From the NCBI GenBank assembly GCA_000014925.1, contig CP000474.1, positions 2,480,001-2,544,000 of the forward strand: a stretch of 64,000 nucleotides of DNA. Reading direction: 5' to 3'. How positions within the stretch are numbered: the stretch's first letter is position 1; each line of letters opens with the position of its first letter. Shown here in pieces: positions 48,455-56,931 of this stretch. Origin of the DNA: Paenarthrobacter aurescens TC1. GTDB lineage: Bacteria; Actinomycetota; Actinomycetes; Actinomycetales; Micrococcaceae. A program made the position numbers and the translations under genes. The notes below the pieces were generated by a model that did no database searches, was not told the origin of the DNA, and saw only the letters and a program-made list of their open reading frames with translations.

Positions 48455-50205
48455 TACTTCTCCTCCTTGGTGCCGTTGGAAGTACCAGTGAGCTGGCCCT
48501 TCTCGGCAAGGCGCCTCTCGGCAATGGTCATGCGTCGTTCGGCTTCGGCTGCGGCACCGGTGTTGCGTGCGCGAACCACGGCAGGCTTTTCCTCAGGCGT
48601 ACGGAGGCGCCCCGCCCCCCGGTACAGGGGAACTGCGCCCAAACGGTCAGGGGAAAGCCCGGAGAACCTGTGACCTTCGCCGAAGAACTTAGTGCGCGCC
48701 AGGAGCTGCAGCGTGGGGTGCGTAAACATGAACACCACAATGAGGTCGGCAACTGCCGTCAAGCCGAGCGTGAACGCGAAGCCACGGACGTTGCCCACAG
48801 CCACGAAGTAGAGGACAACTGCGGCCAGGAGATTGACCGCCTTGGAAGCCAGCACCGTTCGCTTGGCGCGCTTCCATCCATTCTCCACCGCGGAAACGAG
48901 TCCACGGCCCTCGCGCAGCTCATCCCTGATGCGTTCGAAGTAGACAATGAACGAGTCCGCAGTCTGGCCAATGGCCACGATCAGACCTGCTACGCCTGCC
49001 AGGGAGAGACGATAGTTTTCCGTCCATCCAAGGATGGCGATGGCCAGATAGGTCAAGACACCCGCCACCACAAGGGAAGCGATGGTGACAAGACCCAAGG
49101 CACGGTACTGGAACAGCGAGTACACAACTACCAGCAACAAACCGATCATGCCTGCGAGCAGACCAAGGCGAAGCTGGTCGCCACCCAGGGTGGCAGAGAT
49201 CTGCTCCTGCGATTGGATCTCGAAGCTGATGGGCAAGGCGCCGTAGCGCAACTGGTCAGACAGGGCCTTGGCGGAAGCCTGGGTGAAGTTGCCCGTGATC
49301 TGCGGCTTTCCATCGGTGATGACAGCAAGGGCGCGCGGCGCCGAAATTACTTTGTCGTCAAGGACGATCGCGAACTGGGACTTGGGATCATCAGAACCCT
49401 GCAATTGTGCTGCAGCATAGAACTGGTTGAGCCGCTCTGTGACTGCCTTGAACTTCGCCGTTGCATCCGCGTTGAAGACGATGTTCACACCCCAGGAATT
49501 GGTCACGGAGCCCTGTGCGCCCTGGACCTGGGAGAAGGTGGAATCACTGATGTCCTGGCCCCTGACTTCCACCGGACCAAGGATGTACTTGATCGCGGGA
49601 GTCTGGGCGGTGGCTGCCTCGCAGGTTACCAACGGCTTGGCAGGATCCGAACGCTCGCGCTTCTCCGGGGAGGGATTCACGCAGTCCAGCGCCTCGAATT
49701 CCTTGACGATATCCGCCGTTACCCAGTTGATGTCGCTGGCGTTGGCCGGCTCCGCGGTGGGCTTGGGCAGCTGGTCATCCGGAGTGCGCTGCTCGGCCGG
49801 GACAGCCGCCGGGTCACCGTAGGTGATCACCGGCCGGAAGTTCATGTCGGCAGAAGCCTGAATCAGGTCGCGGGTTTCCTTGGAAGGTGTTCCCGGAAGG
49901 CTGACCACCACGTTGCGGCCCGACTGGGTGCTGATTTCGGCTTCGGCAACACCCGAGCCGTCAACTCGCTGCCGGATGATGGCAACTGCCTGGTTGAGCT
50001 GCTCTTCATTGATCTCGCTGGAACCCTCCACCCTGGGGGCCAGGATCATCTGGGTTCCGCCTTCAAGGTCCAGAGCAAGCTTGGGAGCCCAACTGGCATT
50101 GCCAGTTACTACTCCACCAGCCAGGACAGCTGTTAGTACAACGAAAATTGCTCCAAGCCAGGTCAGCACCCTGCGGGCTGAGTTTTTGGGGCCGGTCCGT
50201 GCCAT
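48454..50205 (-). CDS. secD: Protein-export membrane protein SecD
   Basis: A 583-residue protein: first helix near the N terminus, a large periplasm-side P1 region containing ALDLEGGTQMILAPRVEG and SLPGTPSKETRDLI, then helices with LLAGMIGLLLVVVYSLFQYR and IVAIGQTADSFIVYFERIRDE. The C-terminal 60 residues are basic and cytoplasmic. SecDF partner of SecF. ATG start. A strong stem-loop sits in the 114-base gap between yajC and this gene. Confidence 0.95.
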   Translation of the reverse strand: MARTGPKNSARRVLTWLGAIFVVLTAVLAGGVVTGNASWAPKLALDLEGGTQMILAPRVEGSSEINEEQLNQAVAIIRQRVDGSGVAEAEISTQSGRNVVVSLPGTPSKETRDLIQASADMNFRPVITYGDPAAVPAEQRTPDDQLPKPTAEPANASDINWVTADIVKEFEALDCVNPSPEKRERSDPAKPLVTCEAATAQTPAIKYILGPVEVRGQDISDSTFSQVQGAQGSVTNSWGVNIVFNADATAKFKAVTERLNQFYAAAQLQGSDDPKSQFAIVLDDKVISAPRALAVITDGKPQITGNFTQASAKALSDQLRYGALPISFEIQSQEQISATLGGDQLRLGLLAGMIGLLLVVVYSLFQYRALGLVTIASLVVAGVLTYLAIAILGWTENYRLSLAGVAGLIVAIGQTADSFIVYFERIRDELREGRGLVSAVENGWKRAKRTVLASKAVNLLAAVVLYFVAVGNVRGFAFTLGLTAVADLIVVFMFTHPTLQLLARTKFFGEGHRFSGLSPDRLGAVPLYRGAGRLRTPEEKPAVVRARNTGAAAEAERRMTIAERRLAEKGQLTGTSNGTKEEK

Positions 50206-50231
50206 TATCGATCTTCCTGTTATCGCCGGAC

Positions 50232-50269
50232 AGCCGCCGGCCGACGCTTGTGAGCGTCTGCCGGCGGCT
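50232..50269 (-). terminator. Stem-loop between yajC and secD
   Basis: Arms AGCCGCCGGC-C-GACGC and GCGTC-T-GCCGGCGGCT pair over 15 bases with one mismatch around TTGTGA. It could attenuate read-through from yajC to secD or mark an RNA processing site. No U tract. Confidence 0.65.
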
Positions 50270-50319
50270 CTCCGCTGCCGTAGAAGTTGCCTTGCGCGGT
50301 GTCGCCGCGACTAACGGTG

Positions 50320-50748
50320 CTAGTTGTCCTTCTTGTCCTCTTTGTTGAGGCGCGCGATGGTTTCTTCCGGGGTCTCGACGGCGGCAGGAGCTTCAGTCTG
50401 CGCGGCGGTCAGGGAAGAAGCGTCGTCCGGAACAACCGGCGCTTCTTCGGGGGTGGTTTCGACCACCTTGGTGACTGCCTGGCGGTGAACCGTAGCCTGG
50501 TTGCCCGGCGAAAGCTCGATGACAACCTTGTTCTCAGCTTCGTCGATGGACACGATGCGGCCAAAGAGACCGAAGCTGGTCATGACGTCGACACCCGGAG
50601 CGAACTTGGACTGCATTTCAGCCTGCTGCTGCTGGGTCTTCTTGTTGCGGCGGAACATCATGAAGACAAAGAGTCCAAGCATGACGAACAGCAATATGGT
50701 CATTGGATCCACAGGGAAGTTCCGTTCTGTACTTACGTTTTGGTTCAC
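50320..50748 (-). CDS. yajC: Preprotein translocase accessory subunit YajC
   Basis: A 142-residue protein: one N-terminal membrane helix (about 16-33, MTILLFVMLGLFVFMMFRRN), then QQQQAEMQSKFAPGVDVMTSF and the conserved fold with GLFGRIVSIDEAENKVVIEL, ending in an acidic Ala/Thr-rich tail. It joins SecDF in the translocon. GTG start. Placed between ruvB and secD as in most bacteria, 98 bases after the ruvB start region gap. Confidence 0.93.
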   Translation of the reverse strand: MNQNVSTERNFPVDPMTILLFVMLGLFVFMMFRRNKKTQQQQAEMQSKFAPGVDVMTSFGLFGRIVSIDEAENKVVIELSPGNQATVHRQAVTKVVETTPEEAPVVPDDASSLTAAQTEAPAAVETPEETIARLNKEDKKDN

Positions 50749-50846
50749 GGCAACGTCCCTGGCAGATCCCCGTAGCGGGCATGGATCAAGGACTCGAACG
50801 TGCCGAGCGTCATACCAGTCTAGTGGGAAAAGCTGAACACAGCGTG

Positions 50847-51923
50847 TTAACCGACAGTATCTACGCTTTCGGCGTGGTTTTCGTCCTCACCGTACAGGGC
50901 AAGCGTCTCTTGGCCGAAGACTCCTGCCGGGACTGCATAGCCCAGGTGCGTCCAAGCGGACGCCATGGCGATGCGACCCCGCGGCGTTCTTCCCAAAAGT
51001 CCCTCGCGGACCAAGAAAGGCTCAGCTACGGTCTCCACCGTTTCGGGTTCCTCACCCACGGCAATGGCCAAGGTGGACAAGCCGACGGGACCACCGTTGA
51101 ACTTGGTAATCAGGGCTTCCAGAACGGACCGGTCCAGCCTGTCCAAGCCCCGCTCGTCTACTTCGTACATATCCAAGGCTGCTGACGCCGAACGGGCGTC
51201 GATTTGCTCAATGCCGTGAACGAGGGCCCAGTCGCGAACCCGGCGGAGGAGCCTATTGGCTATGCGGGGTGTTCCCCGGGAACGGCCCGCAATCTCCGTA
51301 AAGCCTGCAGAGTTCACCTTCAGGTCCAGGAGCCCTGCCGAGCGCCGGAGGACAAGCTCGAGTTCGGCCACCGAATAGAACTCAAGGTGCCCGGTGAAAC
51401 CGAATCGGTCCCTCAGAGGCCCCGGAAGAAGACCTGCGCGGGTGGTGGCGCCCACCAGGGTGAAGGGCGGCAGCTCCAAGGGAATGGCAGTTGCGCCCGC
51501 TCCCTTGCCCACCACGATGTCCACGCGGAAGTCCTCCATGGCCATGTATAGCATTTCTTCTGCGGGCCTGGACATGCGGTGGATTTCGTCAAGGAACAGG
51601 ACCTCGCCCTCCGAGAGCGAGGAAAGGATGGCTGCGAGATCTCCGGCGTGCTGGATGGCAGGTCCGCTGCTGATACGCAGTGGTGCGTTCATTTCGGCCG
51701 CGATGATCATGGCAAGCGTGGTCTTGCCGAGTCCTGGAGGCCCGGACATCAACACGTGGTCGGCGCTGCGGCCTCGCATCTTTGAGGCCTCAAGCACCAA
51801 AGCAAGCTGCTTGCGGACCCGGTGCTGTCCCACAAAATCGTGCAGGTTCTTGGGACGGAGAGCGGCCTCGATGACCCGCTCTTCCGGTTCTTCTCCCCCG
51901 CTGACGAGTGATGGCTCAGCCAC
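50847..51923 (-). CDS. ruvB: Holliday junction branch-migration helicase RuvB
   Basis: A 358-residue AAA+ motor. Walker A is GPPGLGKT (61-68), Walker [10 protein letters not shown], sensor 1 LVGATTRAG, and the C-terminal winged helix ends [14 protein letters not shown]. Hexameric rings driven by ATP push branch migration with RuvA. GTG start overlaps the ruvA stop by 8 bases. Third gene of ruvC-ruvA-ruvB. Confidence 0.97.
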   Translation of the reverse strand: MAEPSLVSGGEEPEERVIEAALRPKNLHDFVGQHRVRKQLALVLEASKMRGRSADHVLMSGPPGLGKTTLAMIIAAEMNAPLRISSGPAIQHAGDLAAILSSLSEGEVLFLDEIHRMSRPAEEMLYMAMEDFRVDIVVGKGAGATAIPLELPPFTLVGATTRAGLLPGPLRDRFGFTGHLEFYSVAELELVLRRSAGLLDLKVNSAGFTEIAGRSRGTPRIANRLLRRVRDWALVHGIEQIDARSASAALDMYEVDERGLDRLDRSVLEALITKFNGGPVGLSTLAIAVGEEPETVETVAEPFLVREGLLGRTPRGRIAMASAWTHLGYAVPAGVFGQETLALYGEDENHAESVDTVG

Positions 51924-52560
51924 GGCTGCCTACGCGGTTTCCTGCGCGCGCCCCGTCCTGGCCAAGCCAGCGCAGCGTAGCGCGAAGTATCTGGGCCACG
52001 TTTCCGGCGTCCACGAGTTCCGGCGAATCAGCCATGGCTTTGTCGATGCTGCCGTTGGCATCCTTCTCTGACCATCCCAAGCTGGTCATGGCGGCGACTA
52101 CCTGAGGCTTCCATTCGGCGTTCGGGGCTGCGGCGGGAGCAGTGCCGGTGCTGGTTCCGTGCGGGACCAACTTCCCGGCCAGTTCCAGGACGATACGGCC
52201 GGCCACCTTCGGACCAATACCCGGCACCTTGGTGAATGTCTTGCTGTCGCCGGTGTGTGCAGCAACCCGGATAGCTTCGGGTTCATGCACGGCAAGAACG
52301 GCGAGGGCAAGCCGCGGGCCAACCCCGCTGACGCTGAGGAGGACGTCGAAGACTTCGCGTTCGTCGTCGTCCGCGAAACCGAACAACGTGAGGGAGTCTT
52401 CCCGGACGATCATGGAGGTGAAGAGTTTGGCTTCACTTCCGGTTTTGAGGTGGCTCAAGGTCTGCGGTGTGGCATAGACACTCATACCCGCACCGTTGAG
52501 GTCGATAACAGCGGTGGACAAACCAACGTGGGCTACGGTTCCACGGAGAAAACTGATCAA
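51916..52560 (-). CDS. ruvA: Holliday junction DNA-binding protein RuvA
   Basis: A 214-residue junction-binding protein. Domain I starts [14 protein letters not shown], the tandem helix-hairpin-helix has [16 protein letters not shown] and [19 protein letters not shown], and domain III, which contacts RuvB, lies after residue 150. The frame is open to 52611; TTG 52560 is chosen because AGGAGC is 8 bases upstream and MISFLRG is the family start. A 102-base gap from ruvC is AT-richer than its surroundings and may hold a separate promoter; I see no LexA box. Confidence 0.94.
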   Translation of the reverse strand: MISFLRGTVAHVGLSTAVIDLNGAGMSVYATPQTLSHLKTGSEAKLFTSMIVREDSLTLFGFADDDEREVFDVLLSVSGVGPRLALAVLAVHEPEAIRVAAHTGDSKTFTKVPGIGPKVAGRIVLELAGKLVPHGTSTGTAPAAAPNAEWKPQVVAAMTSLGWSEKDANGSIDKAMADSPELVDAGNVAQILRATLRWLGQDGARAGNRVGSRG

Positions 52561-52662
52561 GACCCGGCTCCTGAAATACTGCCTGCTCCGTCGCCGTAAT
52601 ATTGCGGCCAAAGCGGACTATCCGAACATATTTACGAATACCCTAGCAAGAGCAGCCGACAA

Positions 52663-53232
52663 TCACCGTTTGCGGCGCGCTTTTGCTTCGGCGTCGGCCC
52701 AGGCCTTCTGCGCCGGCGTCAGGGAACTGTTGCCGGATGCGGCGCCCATTCCGCTGCCTGCACGCCAGGCGTGCGTTAGTGCCAACGCGAGGGCGTCCGC
52801 CGCGTCAGCGGGCTTGGGTGGAGCATCCAGGCGCAAAATCTTGGTCACCAGCTTGGTTACGGCATCCTTGTTGGCCGTGCCGCTGCCGGTTACCGCGGCT
52901 TTGACCTCCGACGGTGTGTGCAACGCGACGGGGATGCCACGGCGTGCGGCCGCAGCGATGACGACGCCTGAGGCTTGGGCCACACCCATTACCGTGCTCA
53001 CGTTCATCTGCGAAAAAACGCGTTCGACGGCGACGACATCCGGCTCGTGACGGTCGAGCCACTCATCAATTGCCTGGGCGATGACCAGCAATCGTTTGTC
53101 CAGCGTGAGTTCCGCCGACGTGCCAACCACACCCACGGCCACCATGGTGGCCCTGCGGTTTTTCTCGATGTCCACAACACCGATGCCGCAACGGGTAAGG
53201 CCCGGATCGACTCCCAATACGCGAAGAGTCAA
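52663..53232 (-). CDS. ruvC: Crossover junction endodeoxyribonuclease RuvC
   Basis: A 189-residue resolvase of RNase H fold. The first catalytic Asp is in [12 protein letters not shown], the Glu in [11 protein letters not shown], and the C-terminal pair in [17 protein letters not shown]. It nicks Holliday junctions. TTG start with AGGAAGG upstream. It follows yebC by 46 bases. Confidence 0.94.
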   Translation of the reverse strand: MTLRVLGVDPGLTRCGIGVVDIEKNRRATMVAVGVVGTSAELTLDKRLLVIAQAIDEWLDRHEPDVVAVERVFSQMNVSTVMGVAQASGVVIAAAARRGIPVALHTPSEVKAAVTGSGTANKDAVTKLVTKILRLDAPPKPADAADALALALTHAWRAGSGMGAASGNSSLTPAQKAWADAEAKARRKR

Positions 53233-53278
53233 TTCCGGGCCTTCCTGTTAGCTGTCAAAGTAACTGCGCTGCACCCGA

Positions 53279-54034
53279 CTACTCGGAGTCGAGGGCAGCC
53301 TGCACTTCCTCGCTGAGGTCCGCGTTGCTGTAGACGTTCTGGACATCGTCCAGGTCTTCCAGCGCATCCACGAGCTTCATGAACTTCTTGGCACCGTCAA
53401 CGTCCAGGTCCACCTGCATGGACGGAACGAATTCGGCTTCATCGGTTTCGTAGTCGATGCCCGCTTCTTTCAGGGCGTCGCGGATGGCCTGAAGATCGGA
53501 GGGCTCGGAGTGGATCTCCCAGTTTTCGCCGCTGTCCTTGACTTCCTCGGCTCCAGCCTCCAGGACCGCCATCAGAATGTCGTCTTCGCTGAGGCCGTTC
53601 TTGGGCAGCACCACAACGCCCTTCCGGGCGAAGAGGTAGCTCACGGAACCGGGATCGGCGATGGTGCCACCGTTGCGGGAGATTGCCAGGCGTACCTCGG
53701 AAGCAGCACGGTTCTTGTTGTCGGTCAAACATTCAATCAACAAAGCCGAGCCCTGCGGACCGCGGGCCTCGTACATGATTTCGGTGTAGTCCACCACTTC
53801 GCCGGTGAGGCCTGCCCCACGCTTGATGGCACGGTCGATGTTGTCATTGGGAACCGAGGTTTTCTTGGCCTTGGTGACGGCGAGTTCCAGGCCTGGGTTG
53901 CCGGCGAGGTCCGGGCCACCCATGCGGGCAGCAACTTCGATGTTCTTGATCAGTTTCGCGAACGACTTTGCACGCCTGCCGTCAATGATGGCTTTCTTGT
54001 GCTTGGTGGTCGCCCATTTGGAGTGGCCTGACAT
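53279..54034 (-). CDS. yebC: YebC/PmpR-family (TACO1-like) transcription/translation regulator
   Basis: A 251-residue protein opening [20 protein letters not shown], the family signature, with [19 protein letters not shown] and [19 protein letters not shown]. Members bind DNA near promoters, or assist translation of proline-rich stretches, depending on species. ATG start, 3 bases after pdxT. The pdxT-yebC-ruvC order is conserved in Actinobacteria. Confidence 0.94.
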   Translation of the reverse strand: MSGHSKWATTKHKKAIIDGRRAKSFAKLIKNIEVAARMGGPDLAGNPGLELAVTKAKKTSVPNDNIDRAIKRGAGLTGEVVDYTEIMYEARGPQGSALLIECLTDNKNRAASEVRLAISRNGGTIADPGSVSYLFARKGVVVLPKNGLSEDDILMAVLEAGAEEVKDSGENWEIHSEPSDLQAIRDALKEAGIDYETDEAEFVPSMQVDLDVDGAKKFMKLVDALEDLDDVQNVYSNADLSEEVQAALDSE

Positions 54035-54037
54035 GCT

Positions 54038-54739
54038 TTACGCTTCTCCTCTGATCATTCGAATAAAGAGTTCATGCACGCGTTTCTCTCCCGTCACTTC
54101 CGGATGGAAGGAGGTGGCCAGCAATTGGCCGGAACGCACTGCAACAATTCTAGCCACTCCATGCAAAGTAGCCGTGTGGCTGGCGTGGTCGGGGTCAACC
54201 TGGGCAAGGACTTCGACGCCTGAACCTACGCGTTCCACCCAGGGGCCGCGGATGAATACCGCGTGAACGGGATCCACACCGGACTCCCCCGCACTGAAAT
54301 CCAAACCCTTGAAATCGAGGTCGGTTTCGAAGGACTCGCGTTGGCGTCCAAAGGCATTTCGGCGGACAGTAATATCCAATCCGCCAAAAGTCTGCTGGGG
54401 ATTTCCGTCCAGGTCCGTAGCCGGGTCCGCAATTTCATCGGCCAACAGGATCATGCCGGCGCAGGAGCCGTAGACGGGAAGTCCCTCCGCGATGCGCTTT
54501 TGAAGGGGGTCACGGACTTCGAAGATCCGGGAGAGTTTGTCAATGGTGGTGGATTCGCCGCCTGGAATAATCAGGCCGTCGATGTCGTCGAGCTCTGACG
54601 GGCGGCGGATACCCACGCCGGTGGCACCAGCGGCCTCCACAGCGTGGATATGCTCGCGGAAGTCGCCCTGGAGAGCCAGCACGCCGATCCGGAGTCCTGA
54701 ACCCACGCGTGACGAAGCGTCGGAAAGGGGGTTGGTCAT
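54038..54739 (-). CDS. pdxT: Pyridoxal 5'-phosphate synthase glutaminase subunit PdxT
   Basis: A 233-residue class I glutaminase feeding ammonia to Pdx[16 protein letters not shown], the oxyanion loop GGES (60-63), nucleophile Cys93 in [10 protein letters not shown], and His-Glu in SFHPEVTGE. The frame extends to 54787, but ATG 54739 (MTNPLSDAS) leaves 14 residues before the conserved core. A -10-like TATGAT ends 6 bases before this ATG, so the mRNA may be leaderless. Its partner pdxS is 5.7 kb away, beyond murT-gatD, capA and the M3 peptidase. Confidence 0.94.
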   Translation of the reverse strand: MTNPLSDASSRVGSGLRIGVLALQGDFREHIHAVEAAGATGVGIRRPSELDDIDGLIIPGGESTTIDKLSRIFEVRDPLQKRIAEGLPVYGSCAGMILLADEIADPATDLDGNPQQTFGGLDITVRRNAFGRQRESFETDLDFKGLDFSAGESGVDPVHAVFIRGPWVERVGSGVEVLAQVDPDHASHTATLHGVARIVAVRSGQLLATSFHPEVTGEKRVHELFIRMIRGEA

Positions 54740-54745
54740 TCGACC

Positions 54746-54751
54746 ATCATA
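54746..54751 (-). promoter_or_regulatory. Candidate -10 of pdxT giving a leaderless transcript
   Basis: TATGAT on the minus strand, 5 of 6 identical to TATAAT, lies 6 bases before the pdxT ATG. Transcription would start at or within one base of the start codon. No ribosome binding site is needed or seen. Confidence 0.5.
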
Positions 54752-54800
54752 GTGGCCCAAGCCTTCCGTTACGCCGTTTGCGGCCACCAGGCATTACCGG

Positions 54801-54825
54801 CAGTCAGGGTTCCATGCCCTGACTG
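54801..54825. promoter_or_regulatory. Perfect inverted repeat between divergent pdxT and murT
   Basis: Arms CAGTCAGGG and CCCTGACTG are exact complements around TTCCATG. The repeat ends 3 bases before the murT -10 and is centred about 74 bases upstream of pdxT. Its position fits an operator that blocks murT and possibly activates pdxT. A hairpin in RNA is also possible. Confidence 0.6.
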
Positions 54826-54828
54826 GGA

Positions 54829-54834
54829 TATATT
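54829..54834 (+). promoter_or_regulatory. Candidate -10 of murT giving a leaderless transcript
   Basis: TATATT matches TATAAT at 5 of 6 positions and ends 7 bases before the ATG at 54842, preceded by TGGGA. No Shine-Dalgarno is visible before that ATG, which supports leaderless initiation. Confidence 0.5.
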
Positions 54835-54841
54835 ACAGAGC

Positions 54842-56173
54842 ATGCTTTCCTTCAGCGTCCCCCTCGGCAAGCTGGTCCGCACACTGTCCCGGCTCCGGGG
54901 TGGAGGCTCAGCTTTCCCCGGCTTGGTAGTCGAGAAAATCGACCCCGGCTTCATGCAGCGAACGCTGGCGTCGCTCCCCCTTGGCGTAGCCGTGGTCAGC
55001 GGCACCAACGGTAAAACCACTACCACCAAGATGGTGGTTGAACTCCTTGAGAGCCAAGGCTTGAAGGTCTTCACCAACCGCAGCGGCAGCAACTTCACCC
55101 GGGGCGTAGCCGCCTCACTCTTAGGCGACGTGGATTGGCGTGGACGCCTCGACGCGGACATCGCCATTCTGGAACTTGACGAGGCCCACGCCGTGCACTT
55201 CGTCAATAAAGTGGAGCCCCGCTTCAGCCTCCTGTTGAATGTCCTGCGCGACCAATTGGACCGCTTCGGTGAAATCGACAAGACCGCCCGTTTGCTGGAG
55301 CACATCGCCTCCAAGACCACTGACACGGTGGTCCTCAACCGGGAGGACCCCCGTGTCGCCCGGATTGCCAACGCCCTCAACACCTTGGACGCCGTACACC
55401 ACCCCGAGATCAGGTACTTCGGTCTCGACGAATCGTTGCGCAGCACTTTTCCCAACGACGACGAGATGCGCACCACGGCGATCGGCCCTTCCCCGTCAGG
55501 AACCTCGGTTGCCGCAGAAACCGGTGACGACGTAGACCTGCCGGCTGCCGACGTCGTACTTCGCCGGGTAGGTGCCCAGGACGCTGACTTTGAGTTCGAC
55601 GGCGAAACCGTCACCACAACCATGAAACTGCGCGGCGTCTACAACATCTTCAATGCTGCGGCGGCATTGTCGCTGGCGCGGGCCATCCTGGGAACCGGCC
55701 CCGTTGACACGCCCAAACTCGTGAAATCTTTGGGAGAAGTTGCTCCCGCGTTCGGCCGCGGTGAAAGCCTCACGGTGGATGGACAGCCCTTGGAGCTGGT
55801 TCTCGTGAAGAACCCCAGCGGGTTCCGTCTCGGACTGAAGTCCTTCCCTGCCGGTGGGTACGCCACCATGATTGCCATCAACGACAACTACGCCGACGGC
55901 AGGGACATGTCCTGGCTTTGGGACGTTGAGTTCGATTCCCTGCGGGAAGACGGCGTTGAGGTCCTCACCGGTGTCCGCGCCTACGATATGGCGCTGCGCC
56001 TCCAGTACGACGACGTGCACTTCGGAGTCGTGGAACCTGACATCACCGCAGCTCTTCGGGCTTTCATAGACGGCTCGCGGGGCAAGCCCAAACGCATCTT
56101 CTGCACGTACACCTCCATGCTCGCCATTCGCCGTGAACTGGCCAAAATCACCATAGTTGAGGTGGTCTCATGA
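54842..56173 (+). CDS. murT: MurT-like lipid II isoglutaminyl synthase, Mur-ligase subunit (no zinc ribbon)
   Basis: A 443-residue Mur-ligase-fold protein. The P-loop is VVSGTNGKTTTTKMV; ILELDEAHAVHF and LLNVLRDQLDRFGEID are central-domain motifs, and KLRGVYNIFNAAAALSLA is the ligase block. The C-terminal DUF1727 part has NPSGFRLGLKSFP and INDNYADGRDMSWLWD, with the Asp that completes the GatD triad. With GatD it amidates the D-Glu alpha-carboxyl of lipid II. Characterised MurT proteins carry an inserted Cys4 zinc ribbon; here the only Cys is near the C terminus (IFCTYTSM) and the slot is an acidic Ser/Pro-rich segment. ATG 54842 is preferred over an in-frame GTG at 54752. Confidence 0.92.
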   Translation: MLSFSVPLGKLVRTLSRLRGGGSAFPGLVVEKIDPGFMQRTLASLPLGVAVVSGTNGKTTTTKMVVELLESQGLKVFTNRSGSNFTRGVAASLLGDVDWRGRLDADIAILELDEAHAVHFVNKVEPRFSLLLNVLRDQLDRFGEIDKTARLLEHIASKTTDTVVLNREDPRVARIANALNTLDAVHHPEIRYFGLDESLRSTFPNDDEMRTTAIGPSPSGTSVAAETGDDVDLPAADVVLRRVGAQDADFEFDGETVTTTMKLRGVYNIFNAAAALSLARAILGTGPVDTPKLVKSLGEVAPAFGRGESLTVDGQPLELVLVKNPSGFRLGLKSFPAGGYATMIAINDNYADGRDMSWLWDVEFDSLREDGVEVLTGVRAYDMALRLQYDDVHFGVVEPDITAALRAFIDGSRGKPKRIFCTYTSMLAIRRELAKITIVEVVS

Positions 56174-56928
56174 CCTCGGAAGCACAACCCACGCCTGACT
56201 CACAGCCCAGCAAGGGCACCATCCGCGTTCTCCAGCTCTACCCGCGGGAAATGAACATCTACGGTGACTGGGGCAACGCCCTGGTCCTTAAGCAACGGAT
56301 CAAGTGGCATGGCTACACCCCGGAGTTGCTTGAGTACAACGTGGGCGACGACTTCCCGGACGACGTGGACATCATTGTGGGCGGCGGCGGGCAGGACAGC
56401 GGCCAATTGGTCATCCAGGACGACCTCCAGGCGCGCGCCGGACAGCTGAAGCAGCTCGCCGACGAAGGTGCCCCCATGCTGGTGATTTGTGGGCTGTATC
56501 AGCTTTTCGGCAAGTTCTTCAAGACCAGCACAGGGCCCGTCATTCCCGGTATTGGCATCCTTGACGTCGAAACCCACGGAACCGACGAGCGACTCATCGG
56601 CAACGTGACCATGAAGTCTGCCGAATTTGGCGACATCCTGGGCTACGAGAACCACAGCGGGCAAACTACCCTGGGTCCCGGCGTCGAGCCTCTCGGCACT
56701 GTCACCAAGGGCGCGGGCAACAACAGCAAAGACGGGCATGAGGGCGCCCGCTACAACAACGTTGTAGCGAGCTACCTTCACGGTTCATTGCTGCCGAAGA
56801 ACCCGGCCATTGCGGACTTCCTGATCCGCACGGCCGCCGAACGTAAATTCGGTACTTTCGTGCCTGGAAGGCCCGACGACGGTTACGCGCGCCTTGCGCG
56901 GGAACACGCCGCCCGCCGGCCGAGGTAG
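56170..56928 (+). CDS. gatD: GatD-like lipid II isoglutaminyl synthase glutaminase subunit
   Basis: A 252-residue class I-like glutaminase. VLQLYPREMNIYGDWGNALV at the N terminus, the nucleophile Cys107 in MLVICGLYQLFG, and His204 in VVASYLHGSLLPKNP form the Cys-His pair; the third residue is supplied by MurT in known complexes. It releases ammonia from glutamine for lipid II amidation. ATG overlaps the murT stop (ATGA), so the two subunits are made together. Its end lies 3 bases from the convergent capA stop. Confidence 0.94.
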   Translation: MTSEAQPTPDSQPSKGTIRVLQLYPREMNIYGDWGNALVLKQRIKWHGYTPELLEYNVGDDFPDDVDIIVGGGGQDSGQLVIQDDLQARAGQLKQLADEGAPMLVICGLYQLFGKFFKTSTGPVIPGIGILDVETHGTDERLIGNVTMKSAEFGDILGYENHSGQTTLGPGVEPLGTVTKGAGNNSKDGHEGARYNNVVASYLHGSLLPKNPAIADFLIRTAAERKFGTFVPGRPDDGYARLAREHAARRPR

Positions 56929-56931
56929 AAG

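Noticed and set aside
52561..52662. LexA (SOS) box in front of ruvA
   Set aside because: The AT-richer patch has CGAAC near ACGAA, but not the inverted CGAAC-N4-GTTCG arrangement.
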